Source: Pseudidiomarina aestuarii (GTDB lineage: Bacteria > Pseudomonadota > Gammaproteobacteria > Enterobacterales > Alteromonadaceae). Taken from it: a stretch of 64,000 nucleotides of DNA. A model generated the notes under the pieces. The model did no database searches. It worked only from the letters and a program-made list of their open reading frames with translations, and was not told the origin of the DNA. Of this stretch, positions 33,965 to 42,265 are shown piece by piece. Position 1 is the first letter of the stretch, and each line of letters starts with the position of its first letter. The stretch is taken from contig NZ_PIPR01000002.1 of the NCBI RefSeq assembly GCF_003987355.1, positions 62,001 to 126,000 of the forward strand. Direction: 5' to 3'. The position numbers were made by a program, and so were the translations under genes.

Positions 33965-34639
33965 TTATACTACTGGCTTTTCAACGGGCTCACCAGTCTT
34001 GCGAAAGATAACCACACCATGTGCCATGTACTCGATGGTCAATGAATAAGTCCGCGCGAGCCAATCACACGTGTATTCATGCATAAAAATAATATGCGTT
34101 GCGTCATTACGATACTGCCAGTTTTGAAACCGCGCCAAAGAGATCCAACGCTGTGTCATGAGGGCAAGGTAGCCACTTGGCTTCAAACACGACAGCAATC
34201 GGTCTAAAACGATGGCGGGATCGGTCAGATGCTCGAACACTTCGGTGGCAGTAATAAAGTCGTAGTGATGGTCCCAAACGGACTCATCGGCGGCATAAAA
34301 TTTGTCATAGACAGCACAAGAATGACCGGCATCCTCGAGCATTAGCGATAGCGTTGGACCCGGTCCGCTACCGAAATCGAGCCCTTGTGCAGATGCCGGG
34401 AGCAAGTTGAGTAAAGGCACCGCAATTCGACTCAAAAATTGCCGATAATGCGGATCCTGTGGATCATTCTGATGCAAATCATAGATAGCTTGTTCGGCCG
34501 CATCATCTATCTGAAAGGCGGGTGGAACAGAGATGAGTTGGCATTCCTCGCAGCGCCAAAATTCACGACCTATTAAGGTTCCTTTAGTCTCGGTATGGAC
34601 GAGTTCTAGAGGGTGGTGTTTACACAATGGACACAACAT
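33965..34639 (-). CDS. SAM-dependent methyltransferase with N-terminal zinc ribbon
   Basis: The 224-residue product starts with a zinc-ribbon-like motif (CPLCKHH and FWRCEECQL). A class I SAM-binding fold follows (GLDFGSGPGPTLSLML, then YDFITATEVFEHLTDP and LKPSGYLALMTQR). The substrate is unknown. The start shares a base with the stop of the upstream diguanylate cyclase gene (TGATG), so translation is likely coupled. An in-frame TTG at 34642 is a weaker alternative start. Confidence 0.85.
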   Translation of the reverse strand: MLCPLCKHHPLELVHTETKGTLIGREFWRCEECQLISVPPAFQIDDAAEQAIYDLHQNDPQDPHYRQFLSRIAVPLLNLLPASAQGLDFGSGPGPTLSLMLEDAGHSCAVYDKFYAADESVWDHHYDFITATEVFEHLTDPAIVLDRLLSCLKPSGYLALMTQRWISLARFQNWQYRNDATHIIFMHEYTCDWLARTYSLTIEYMAHGVVIFRKTGEPVEKPVV

Positions 34640-35937
34640 CAAGCTGAGCTATCGTTAGCTTCTGTTTGCGCCATGCGGACGCAGTTGCGACCTTCATTTT
34701 TTGCAACATACATAGCTTGGTCAGCCGCCCTTAACAAATCACCCAATTGCTGCGCATGGTGCGGAAAGGAAGCGATGCCGATACTTGCCGTAACAGACAA
34801 ATGAAGATCTTCGATATCGAAAGGATCAGCCAATTCTGCACGAATACGTTCGGCAATCATGCTGGCAAAATTCAGAGTTTGGTCCTGGGGATCTAAGTCA
34901 TTCAGTAGCGCAATAAACTCGTCACCGCCGGCACGACAGGCAACATCGCCTGCGCGTAAACATTTCCGTAAGCGCCCTGCCACAGCAATCAGAAGTTCGT
35001 CGCCGATAGCATGACCGTGACTATCATTCACCGGCTTAAACTTGTCGAGATCGATAAATAAAACTGCTAGGGCACGATTTTTACGTGTTGCACGGCTAAT
35101 ATTATGTTCGAGAATCTCACCAAAATAGGTTCGGTTGGGTAGCTCTGTCAGCATGTCATGCTGTGCCATTTTGGCAATCTTTTCCATTTGCTTTTTCTGC
35201 GTGGTGACGTCGCGAGCAATACCCAGATAATATTTAGTACTGCCATCTGCCTCGGTAACCATTGATGCAGTGCTCGTGTGCCATTGCCAATGACCCGCTC
35301 GGTGGCGAACACGATATTCGACTGACTCGTACTTGTGATCTTCTGCTAGGACGGATTCGAGAAACCGATAGCATCGACCCACATCGTCGGGATGAACAAA
35401 ATCAGTGAACGGTTTTGACAGCGACGCACTAACCGAATACCCCAACAACTTCTCCCAGTTCGGTGACAGATAGGTCAGTTCGCCTTCGGCCGAGACAGTA
35501 TAAATAATATCGTTAGCATTCTCGACAAAAGTACGGAAACGTAACTCACTGACCGCAAGCTCTCGCTCAAGCCTCTTGCGTTCCGAAATATCATTAAGGT
35601 AGCCAGTCCACTCAAGACTTCCATCAGCACGAGCGCGACTGTGATTATAGGCCTCGAGCCACACCGTTTCTCCGCTCGGTTTGAGCATTCGGAATTCGTA
35701 GCTCCAGTCAGTGTTGTCAATAGCGGCGCGGTCACTGGCAGCGATAAGAGGATCAACATCATTCGGATGAATCATCGTTAAAAGTGGCGCTGCATTATCC
35801 TTCAACGTCGTCGCAGAAACACCAAACCAGTCGGCTACCAAAGGGCTAATATAAGGAAAGCTATAGTAGCCATCGGGGCTTTTTCTGAGGCGATACACCA
35901 CCCCAGGCATCGCTTCAATAAAGGTACGCCAATCCAT
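34639..35937 (-). CDS. PAS-PAS-GGDEF diguanylate cyclase
   Basis: The 432-residue soluble product has PAS 1 (about 5-120), PAS 2 with PAC (about 125-245) and a GGDEF domain (about 260-430). The active-site motif is intact as AGGDEFIALL, preceded by LFIDLDKFKPVNDSHGHAIGD. It should make cyclic di-GMP from GTP in response to a cytosolic signal. It lies downstream of yajQ on the same strand and upstream of the methyltransferase. Confidence 0.92.
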   Translation of the reverse strand: MDWRTFIEAMPGVVYRLRKSPDGYYSFPYISPLVADWFGVSATTLKDNAAPLLTMIHPNDVDPLIAASDRAAIDNTDWSYEFRMLKPSGETVWLEAYNHSRARADGSLEWTGYLNDISERKRLERELAVSELRFRTFVENANDIIYTVSAEGELTYLSPNWEKLLGYSVSASLSKPFTDFVHPDDVGRCYRFLESVLAEDHKYESVEYRVRHRAGHWQWHTSTASMVTEADGSTKYYLGIARDVTTQKKQMEKIAKMAQHDMLTELPNRTYFGEILEHNISRATRKNRALAVLFIDLDKFKPVNDSHGHAIGDELLIAVAGRLRKCLRAGDVACRAGGDEFIALLNDLDPQDQTLNFASMIAERIRAELADPFDIEDLHLSVTASIGIASFPHHAQQLGDLLRAADQAMYVAKNEGRNCVRMAQTEANDSSA

Positions 35938-35956
35938 GTTCCGTATTGCCCGCTCT

Positions 35957-35975
35957 ATAACTTATGTTAAGTTAT
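35957..35975. repeat. Small palindrome between yajQ and the cyclase gene
   Basis: ATAACTTA (35957-35964) pairs with TAAGTTAT (35968-35975) around TGT. It sits between the yajQ stop and the cyclase start. It lacks a T-run in the direction of transcription, so operator or weak attenuator are both possible. Confidence 0.4.
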
Positions 35976-35976
35976 T

Positions 35977-36462
35977 TTAATCGCGAAAGTTCTCGAATTG
36001 CAAAGGTAATTCAATCTTTGATTGTCGGAGCATGGCGATAGCTTGTTGCAAATCGTCGCGCTTTTTACCAGTCACTCGAACTTTGTCTCCTTGAATAGAA
36101 CCTTGAACTTTCAGTTTGTGCTCTTTTAATAGTTTAATGATTTCTTTGCCGAGTGGTTGCTCAATCCCATTTTTAAACACAATTTTCAGGCTATAAAGCT
36201 TGCCGCTGTGCGTGGGTTCGTCATCAATATCACTGCCCGCTAAGCTAATATTCCGCTTGGCACAATGATTATTAAAGATATCTTGTAGCTGACGAACCTG
36301 AAAATCAGATTCTGAGGTCATCGTGACCGTAAAATCATTGAGCTCAAAAGTTGCTTCGACACCGCGAAAATCAAATCGTGTAGTGAGTTCACGATTGGCG
36401 TTATCGACAGCATTCTTCAGTTCTACTTTGTCGATTTCCGACACAACATCAAAACTAGGCAT
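35977..36462 (-). CDS. yajQ: YajQ family cyclic di-GMP-binding protein
   Basis: The 161-residue product matches the full YajQ length and pattern (PSFDVVSEIDKVELKNAVDN at the start, TRFDFRGVEATF, then VRVTGKKRDDLQQAIAMLR near the end). The family binds nucleotides and, in Xanthomonas and Pseudomonas, cyclic di-GMP. Its placement between two diguanylate cyclase genes supports a second-messenger role here, although the neighbours may be coincidental. Confidence 0.93.
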   Translation of the reverse strand: MPSFDVVSEIDKVELKNAVDNANRELTTRFDFRGVEATFELNDFTVTMTSESDFQVRQLQDIFNNHCAKRNISLAGSDIDDEPTHSGKLYSLKIVFKNGIEQPLGKEIIKLLKEHKLKVQGSIQGDKVRVTGKKRDDLQQAIAMLRQSKIELPLQFENFRD

Positions 36463-36547
36463 GGTAAAACTCGCTATTGTTGCTTACATTTGAGGAATAT
36501 AGTTTAGTTAAGTATCTCTCGAATGATAAGTAGAAGCGAAGACATTC

Positions 36548-38608
36548 ATGTCAAACGACTATCTCGGTTCTGAAGCTGCTCGATTACAAGCCATCTTGAC
36601 TGGTGTTCAGGTGGGTACTTGGGAGTGGAATAAGCAAACTGGCGAGACCCGATTCAATGAGCGTTGGGCAGAAATGTTTGGCTATACCCTCGCTGAGTTA
36701 GAACCTATCTCTATTCAGACTTGGATTAACCTTGCTCACCCCGATGACTTAAAACGCTCCGACGAAGCATTACAACAACATTTTGCGGGCGATACTCAGT
36801 TTTACGAACTGGAAGTTCGTGTACGGCACAAGCAGGGCCACTGGGTTTGGATTCGCGATAGCGGCAAAGTGGCAACTTATACCGAATCGGGTGAACCAGA
36901 GTGGATTTGCGGCGCTCATATTGACATTACCGAAGCAAAACGTATCGAGGAAGATCTCAGGCAAGCGCAAGAACGACAGCGGTTTATTCTCGAATCCCTC
37001 CCTTCGATTGTTTATTCGCAAAGCAGTCGCGAGCCATGGACTAATGTATTTGTTTCTGCAAATGTGCAGAAAATTTTGGGTTACATGGTCGATGAGTGGC
37101 ATTCACCCAATAACGAATTATTTTGGCAACGTATGCATCCGGATGATGTGGACCGGGTCCGCCGTGCCGTCAAACAATGGCAACAGCAAGGCTACCCAAA
37201 TACGTTGCTGCAACGCTATCGGTTTCGGCATGCAGAGGGGCATCTAGTGGTCCTGGACGATTTACTGCGAGCGGTTCGCGACGAGTCAGGAGAGCTCATT
37301 GAATTTATTGGTTCGCTGACCGATGTAACAGCGCAACATGAAGCGGAACAGCGACTGACAAAAATTGCAGATAATGTTCACGGCGTGTTGTATCAATTTC
37401 AGATGGATTCCGAAGGCACTATGAGTTTTCCATATGCCTCAGCGGGAATCGAACTGGTGTATGGGGTAAAACCAGAGCAAGTCATTGCGGATGCAAGCTC
37501 GGTTTTTACGGTCATCCACCCAGATGATTTTGAACGGGTACTTGCTGCTGTAGAGGAATCCCGCGACACTTTGTTGCCGTGGGAATGTGAGTATCGTGTG
37601 GTGCCAGATGGCGAGGAGTCCTGGGTTTACGGACACTCCATACCCGAGCGCCTCGACGATGGTACGACGCTATGGCATGGGCTCATTATTGATGTGACCG
37701 ATAGAAAGCGGCTTGAAATAGACCTAGAGCGCAGTCAGGCGCAGTTGGAAGCGGCGCAGCGCATTGCTAACCTCGGTTATTGGGAGGCCAATTTAGAAAC
37801 CGGGGAGTTAATGTGGTCTGCAATGGTTTACGAAATTTTTGGTTTAGATCCGGATACGGTTTCTCCCTGCGTCAAAGTATTCCGGGAACTCGTGCACCCA
37901 GACGATCTGGCTCTGTTGGACAAGAGCCAGGAGCGCGCGCAGAAAACGGGTATCCATGACATTGACCATCGAATCATCCGTCCCGACGGGCAAGTGCGTT
38001 GGGTGCGTGAATGGGCCTACTCAAAAACATCGAAAGATGGGCATCAGTTGCTCGGTGGCACGGTACAGGATATTACCGAGCGTAAAGAACTGGAGATCCT
38101 ACTCCGTGAGCAATCGATACGGGACTCGTTAACTGGCCTATTTAATCGCCGCTATTTTACCGACACCATTGAGAACCGGTTTCGGCAACGCCGACGTCAA
38201 GATACTGCGGTTTGCAGCATTATTACCTTTGACTTTGACCACTTCAAACAAGTGAATGACGTTTATGGTCACATGATGGGAGATGATGTATTGAAGCGAG
38301 CAGGCCGTGTTGTAAAAGACTCGATTCGCGATACTGATGTTCCAGCGCGAACGGGCGGTGAGGAGTTTGCAGTCATGCTGCCCAATACATCGTTGGATGA
38401 TGCGGAGCTTTTGGCAGAGCGACTGCGTCGAGCTATGGCCGCTGAACTATTTCAAATAGGTGATGAGGAACTGCAGGTTACCGTGACATGTGGCGTCACC
38501 CAGATTCATCCGGATGATGAAACGTATCAAGACTTGCTAGGACGGGCCGACCGTGCCCTATATCAGGGCAAACAGGCCGGCCGCAATCGCGTCGTGCGAA
38601 TTGACTAA
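36548..38608 (+). CDS. Multi-PAS diguanylate cyclase (four PAS domains, GGDEF)
   Basis: The 686-residue product has four PAS/PAC units (about 10-135, 145-265, 275-390 and 400-515). Each contains the HPDDL/HPDDV-type motif (NLAHPDDLKR, RMHPDDVDRV, VIHPDDFERV, LVHPDDLALL). A C-terminal GGDEF domain follows (about 525-686) with active site TGGEEFAVML. No transmembrane segment is seen, so it should sense cytosolic redox, light or small-molecule cues. It is divergent from yajQ. Confidence 0.92.
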   Translation: MSNDYLGSEAARLQAILTGVQVGTWEWNKQTGETRFNERWAEMFGYTLAELEPISIQTWINLAHPDDLKRSDEALQQHFAGDTQFYELEVRVRHKQGHWVWIRDSGKVATYTESGEPEWICGAHIDITEAKRIEEDLRQAQERQRFILESLPSIVYSQSSREPWTNVFVSANVQKILGYMVDEWHSPNNELFWQRMHPDDVDRVRRAVKQWQQQGYPNTLLQRYRFRHAEGHLVVLDDLLRAVRDESGELIEFIGSLTDVTAQHEAEQRLTKIADNVHGVLYQFQMDSEGTMSFPYASAGIELVYGVKPEQVIADASSVFTVIHPDDFERVLAAVEESRDTLLPWECEYRVVPDGEESWVYGHSIPERLDDGTTLWHGLIIDVTDRKRLEIDLERSQAQLEAAQRIANLGYWEANLETGELMWSAMVYEIFGLDPDTVSPCVKVFRELVHPDDLALLDKSQERAQKTGIHDIDHRIIRPDGQVRWVREWAYSKTSKDGHQLLGGTVQDITERKELEILLREQSIRDSLTGLFNRRYFTDTIENRFRQRRRQDTAVCSIITFDFDHFKQVNDVYGHMMGDDVLKRAGRVVKDSIRDTDVPARTGGEEFAVMLPNTSLDDAELLAERLRRAMAAELFQIGDEELQVTVTCGVTQIHPDDETYQDLLGRADRALYQGKQAGRNRVVRID

Positions 38609-38610
38609 TC

Positions 38611-40008
38611 CTAATCTTTACCAAAGTTGGCTAGCAGTTCCTCGTCGACCACACCATTTTGCTTGTAGACCACTCCATCTTTCATGACCATATCAACGTC
38701 ACGAATAATATTCATATACTTCAATACGTCACCACGAACGGCGATAATGTCAGCAACCTTACCTGGGGTTACGGAGCCGTATTTGTCTTGTACACCCATC
38801 ATAACCGCTGGCCAGTAGGTCGCTGCACGAATGGTGTCCATTGGATCGAAGCCAAGGTCATGAACCCACACGGCCATTTCATGCCACGTGGTTTGGCAGT
38901 GGAATTTCATTGGAATACCGACGTCGGTACCAATCAGCATCATCACACCGGTTTCTTTTAACTGTCGAATTTTATTTTTAATGGTTGGTGTACGCACCGG
39001 TGTCAGCTGCGAGTATTCCAAGTGTCCGGGTTTCTCGATTGACTGCGCGATATCAGCTATGGTGTCTGGCTTCAGACCGCGTTTCCAGCAAGCGTCATCC
39101 AGTTGCTCCGGGTTCTTGACCAAATCAGGGTAGGTGAATAACCCTTCCATGGTTGGAGTCCAGAATAAAAGCCCATCAAAAATGCCCGTCGCGGTGCGTT
39201 CTACGAGGGTATCCAATACATCTTGCGGATATCCGGGCGCGGTAGTCAGGCCGGTATGCTCAAAGTTGTCGATGCCGATTTCAACGCCAATCCGAATTTC
39301 ATCGGGTTTGTGCGCGTGCGCTACTACTTTCATGCCGCGCTTGTGAGCCTCATCGACGATGGCAAGTGCTACATCGCGATCCATATCGTCTTGATCAATC
39401 AGCTTGATGATTTCCATTCCTGCTTCGTCAAGCCGCTTCACCTTGGCACGAGCATCGCTGACACTTTTTACTTCCCAGCGGTAATGACTCTGCCAGTCAT
39501 CGACTTCCGCCTGTAAGAAAGGGCCTGAGGTATATAATGTGGGTCCCGGAATTTCACCGTCGGCCAGGCGTTTTTTAATTGCAACCGTATCTTCAAGGGG
39601 TGCACCCAAATCTCGAGCGCTAGTTACCCCAGCGAGCAGTAATTGAACCAACGCGGCGGGCATAATTTCCGTCACTTGGCGGTCGCGATAATTGGCCTGC
39701 CAATGTCTGTAGTTTGAATGCCCAACCAATTGAATGTGGGCATGGCTTTCCCATAAGCCGGGGAGAACATCATGACCTTCAGTGGAGACAATTCGGTAGC
39801 CCTCAGGAACGGGTAACGAATCTTGATTACCAACTTTTTGAATAATGCCGTCTTCGACTAAAATAACGCTGTTTTGAATGGGGACTTCGGCGGTGCCATC
39901 GATCAAACGGCCACCGACAAGCGCAATTTTTTCAGCGCTGGCCGTTGCAGTGAGCCCCACACTCAGTAGCGCAGTACTGATGGCAAGAGCAGAAACTAAC
40001 TTCTTCAT
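38611..40008 (-). CDS. Secreted amidohydrolase (imidazolonepropionase-like)
   Basis: The 465-residue product has a signal peptide (LVSALAISTALLSVGLTATASA) and an amidohydrolase metal-dependent barrel: the HxH motif in GLWESHAHIQLVG, later His residues in VVAHAHKPDE and NFEHTGL, and Asp in MLIGTDVG. Such periplasmic enzymes often cleave X-Pro dipeptides or act on unknown amides. It is convergent with the multi-PAS cyclase gene and divergent from the methionine cluster. Confidence 0.87.
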   Translation of the reverse strand: MKKLVSALAISTALLSVGLTATASAEKIALVGGRLIDGTAEVPIQNSVILVEDGIIQKVGNQDSLPVPEGYRIVSTEGHDVLPGLWESHAHIQLVGHSNYRHWQANYRDRQVTEIMPAALVQLLLAGVTSARDLGAPLEDTVAIKKRLADGEIPGPTLYTSGPFLQAEVDDWQSHYRWEVKSVSDARAKVKRLDEAGMEIIKLIDQDDMDRDVALAIVDEAHKRGMKVVAHAHKPDEIRIGVEIGIDNFEHTGLTTAPGYPQDVLDTLVERTATGIFDGLLFWTPTMEGLFTYPDLVKNPEQLDDACWKRGLKPDTIADIAQSIEKPGHLEYSQLTPVRTPTIKNKIRQLKETGVMMLIGTDVGIPMKFHCQTTWHEMAVWVHDLGFDPMDTIRAATYWPAVMMGVQDKYGSVTPGKVADIIAVRGDVLKYMNIIRDVDMVMKDGVVYKQNGVVDEELLANFGKD

Positions 40009-40106
40009 ACCTAACGTCCTATGCAGTTCAGATAATGTACTTCTAAACTATGCCTGTCCGGTGACAAACGCAATGTGACTCACCGCAGATAAACGGCACC
40101 TCATAT

Positions 40107-40130
40107 GGACATCTAAACGTCCATATTGAC
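40107..40130. promoter_or_regulatory. MetJ box array upstream of the homoserine acyltransferase-like gene
   Basis: Tandem 8-mers GGACATCT, AAACGTCC and a weaker ATATTGAC run head to tail; the MetJ consensus box is AGACGTCT, and the first two match at six positions each. The array overlaps an in-frame ATG at 40131, which argues for the downstream GTG start. MetJ with SAM would repress the operon. Confidence 0.75.
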
Positions 40131-40193
40131 ATGGTAGGGGAAACCTCGTTACAGTGCAGCATCCGCCAGCACTGCTTTGAAGGTCGCTCCACC

Positions 40194-41117
40194 GTGTCTG
40201 AAAATGTTCCGTTTCATCATCAAGATCATTCGATTCAACTCACAGAGGGTCAGTTGCTGTTGCGCAGCTATGGTTCCAATTCAGGACCCCCTGTGCTGGT
40301 GCTCGGCGGCATTTCTGGTGGGCGCGATATTTTTACGAGTAACGGCTCTGGTTGGTGGCAAGGGCTTGCTGAAGCGATTCCAGCTGAATTGAATGTGATT
40401 TCATTGGACTATGCCGGAGGCAGCGGTGACAGCACAGTTACGCCAGTTCCACAGCGCGTTGAAGGACATGCCATTCTTATTGAACAAGCCTTGCAGCGGC
40501 TCGGCATTCAGCACTTACGCGCCATTGTCGGCGGCTCATTCGGTGGAGTGATCGCACTGGAGCTGGCGCGCAGGGGGAAGCTAGAAATAGGTGGCTTAGC
40601 CATTATCGGTGCTGCGCATCGACCGACGGCGCAGGCGCTTATGTTGCGTGCGCTTCAGCGTGAATACATTGCCCTAGCCGAACAGGCTGGGCAGACTGAG
40701 CGCGGCGTTCAATTAGCGCGAGCTTTGGCCATGTTGAGTTATCGCAGTGCTGATGGCATGGATACCTATCACCCACAAGGAACTTCGGCAGTCGACTACA
40801 TCTTGTCTCGATCCGCACAAACCGTGGCTAAAGCACCGAGCCGAGCCCGAAATTTTTTTACGGCGTTTGGGCCTGCTCTCGATCAGTATCGCATCAATCC
40901 AACTGAAATCAGTGTGCCAACATTGTTAGTCGGTTTTGACAGTGATCAATTGGTTTCCGCACAAGTACTGAATGAACTTGCTGAGAAATTGCCGCGCTGC
41001 GCGGGTTTGCATCTGTTGCCGTCGAGCTATGGTCATGATGGATTTATTAAAAACACCGCAAGTTACGCAAGTATTTGCCATAATTTCATTCTGGAGTTAG
41101 CGGTGGAGCGGTCATGA
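40194..41117 (+). CDS. Homoserine O-acyltransferase-like alpha/beta hydrolase (MetX family)
   Basis: The 307-residue product is an alpha/beta hydrolase with the MetX-type nucleophile elbow IVGGSFGGV, an Asp in VGFDSDQLV and a C-terminal His in SSYGHDGF. It should activate homoserine with an acetyl or succinyl group; which one cannot be told from sequence. It is shorter than typical MetX proteins. GTG 40194 is preferred because the MetJ boxes end just before ATG 40131. Homoserine dehydrogenase overlaps its stop (ATGA). It starts the methionine cluster. Confidence 0.8.
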   Translation: MSENVPFHHQDHSIQLTEGQLLLRSYGSNSGPPVLVLGGISGGRDIFTSNGSGWWQGLAEAIPAELNVISLDYAGGSGDSTVTPVPQRVEGHAILIEQALQRLGIQHLRAIVGGSFGGVIALELARRGKLEIGGLAIIGAAHRPTAQALMLRALQREYIALAEQAGQTERGVQLARALAMLSYRSADGMDTYHPQGTSAVDYILSRSAQTVAKAPSRARNFFTAFGPALDQYRINPTEISVPTLLVGFDSDQLVSAQVLNELAEKLPRCAGLHLLPSSYGHDGFIKNTASYASICHNFILELAVERS

Positions 41118-42190
41118 GCTTGCAACCGACATCAATTCTGGTAGTGGGCACTGGCACTATTGGACAAGCCTGGCTTACTCGCTATGCAGATACCATTCCG
41201 TTACAGTTTCAGGCAACCGTGCGTGGTCTTTATCGCTCGCAGCAATATATTCATCTGGATAACAACAGTGTGCCCTCTCATGGGCTCACCGCTGCTGGTT
41301 GGCAGTATAGCAATGATGTTCTGACCCAGCTTGACCAAGATATTTTTGACTATAGTCACCGTCATGAACAAGTGATTGTGCTCGATTTGACCGCCTCATC
41401 TGCCGTGGGTCAGCGTTATGCGGATTGGCTTCGAGCGGGTGCGCACATTGTCTGCGCCAACAAATATGCGGGTGCCAGCTCAAGCACTTACTATGAGCAA
41501 ATACGCCGTATTAGTCGCCAATACCAACGGCATTGGCGATACAACACTACAGTGGGTGCGGGTCTACCGATTCAATCAGCCATTCGAGAGCGGCTGCATT
41601 CGGCCGACCCTATCCGCGGCATTGAAGGTAATTTCTCTGGTTCGCTATCGTGGATTTTTCAGCAATATCAGCCGGGTGACCAGCTGTCAAAATGGCTGCG
41701 CGCAGCGGCAGATCAAGGCCTTACCGAACCTGATCCGCGCAGTGATTTGGGTGGGCTAGATGTCGCGCGTAAGTTGCTTATTTTAGCTCGCGAAGCGGGT
41801 TGGTCACTCGAGCTCGACGAAATTCAAGTGCAGAGCTTAGTGCCCGATTCTTTGGCACAGCTTTCGAGCGAAGAATTCTGGCAGCACCTTGAACACTTTG
41901 ATGCTGAATTCGAGCGCTGGCGCCAACGTACACATCCAACCGCACAGAAATTCTGCTATATCGGTGCCGTTGAACGGGACGTCGATGCAAAACCACATGC
42001 ATGGGCGCGTCTCGAGCCCATTTCTCCGTCATCACCCTATGCCAGTTTACCACCGGGAAACGCCAACTTTGTGATTCGTAGCGAGCTGTACAATACCAAC
42101 CCGTTGCTTATTCAAGGACCGGGGGCTGGACCTGAAGTCACAGCTGCTGGCATTCACACCGATTTACTCGACATCTTGCAGCAACTTTAA
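41114..42190 (+). CDS. Homoserine dehydrogenase
   Basis: The 358-residue product has the NAD(P)-binding VVGTGTIGQAW at the N-terminus and the homoserine dehydrogenase pattern in the middle (AHIVCANKYA, YNTTVGAGLPIQ, IEGNFSGSLSWI, GLTEPDPRSDLGGLDVARKL). It reduces aspartate semialdehyde to homoserine. It lacks a fused aspartokinase, so it is monofunctional. The ATGA overlap with the acyltransferase gene and the following sulfhydrylase make a direct homoserine-to-homocysteine route. Confidence 0.92.
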   Translation: MSLQPTSILVVGTGTIGQAWLTRYADTIPLQFQATVRGLYRSQQYIHLDNNSVPSHGLTAAGWQYSNDVLTQLDQDIFDYSHRHEQVIVLDLTASSAVGQRYADWLRAGAHIVCANKYAGASSSTYYEQIRRISRQYQRHWRYNTTVGAGLPIQSAIRERLHSADPIRGIEGNFSGSLSWIFQQYQPGDQLSKWLRAAADQGLTEPDPRSDLGGLDVARKLLILAREAGWSLELDEIQVQSLVPDSLAQLSSEEFWQHLEHFDAEFERWRQRTHPTAQKFCYIGAVERDVDAKPHAWARLEPISPSSPYASLPPGNANFVIRSELYNTNPLLIQGPGAGPEVTAAGIHTDLLDILQQL

Positions 42191-42226
42191 AAAACGACTT
42201 GCACCGAGTCTTAATTTGATTATTAT

Positions 42227-42250
42227 GGACGTCTAAACGTATAAACATCT
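42227..42250. promoter_or_regulatory. MetJ box array upstream of the sulfhydrylase gene
   Basis: Three contiguous 8-mers, GGACGTCT, AAACGTAT and AAACATCT, match the MetJ box AGACGTCT at seven, six and six positions. They end 16 bp before the ATG of the sulfhydrylase gene, so this gene seems to have its own MetJ-controlled promoter inside the cluster. Confidence 0.82.
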
Positions 42251-42265
42251 AATTAGGAAATGGTT

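Noticed and set aside
35957-35975. A terminator between yajQ and the cyclase gene.
   Set aside because: The T-rich side faces the plus strand, whereas both genes are read on the minus strand.
40131-40193. An ATG start for the homoserine acyltransferase-like gene.
   Set aside because: The MetJ boxes abut this ATG, so it is likely untranscribed or too close to the promoter. The first 21 residues have no family similarity that I recognise.
41778-42053. An antisense open frame of about 90 codons inside the homoserine dehydrogenase gene.
   Set aside because: It lacks a ribosome site or a recognisable domain and lies within a well-supported gene, so it is a shadow frame. Many others in the window were dropped for the same reason.
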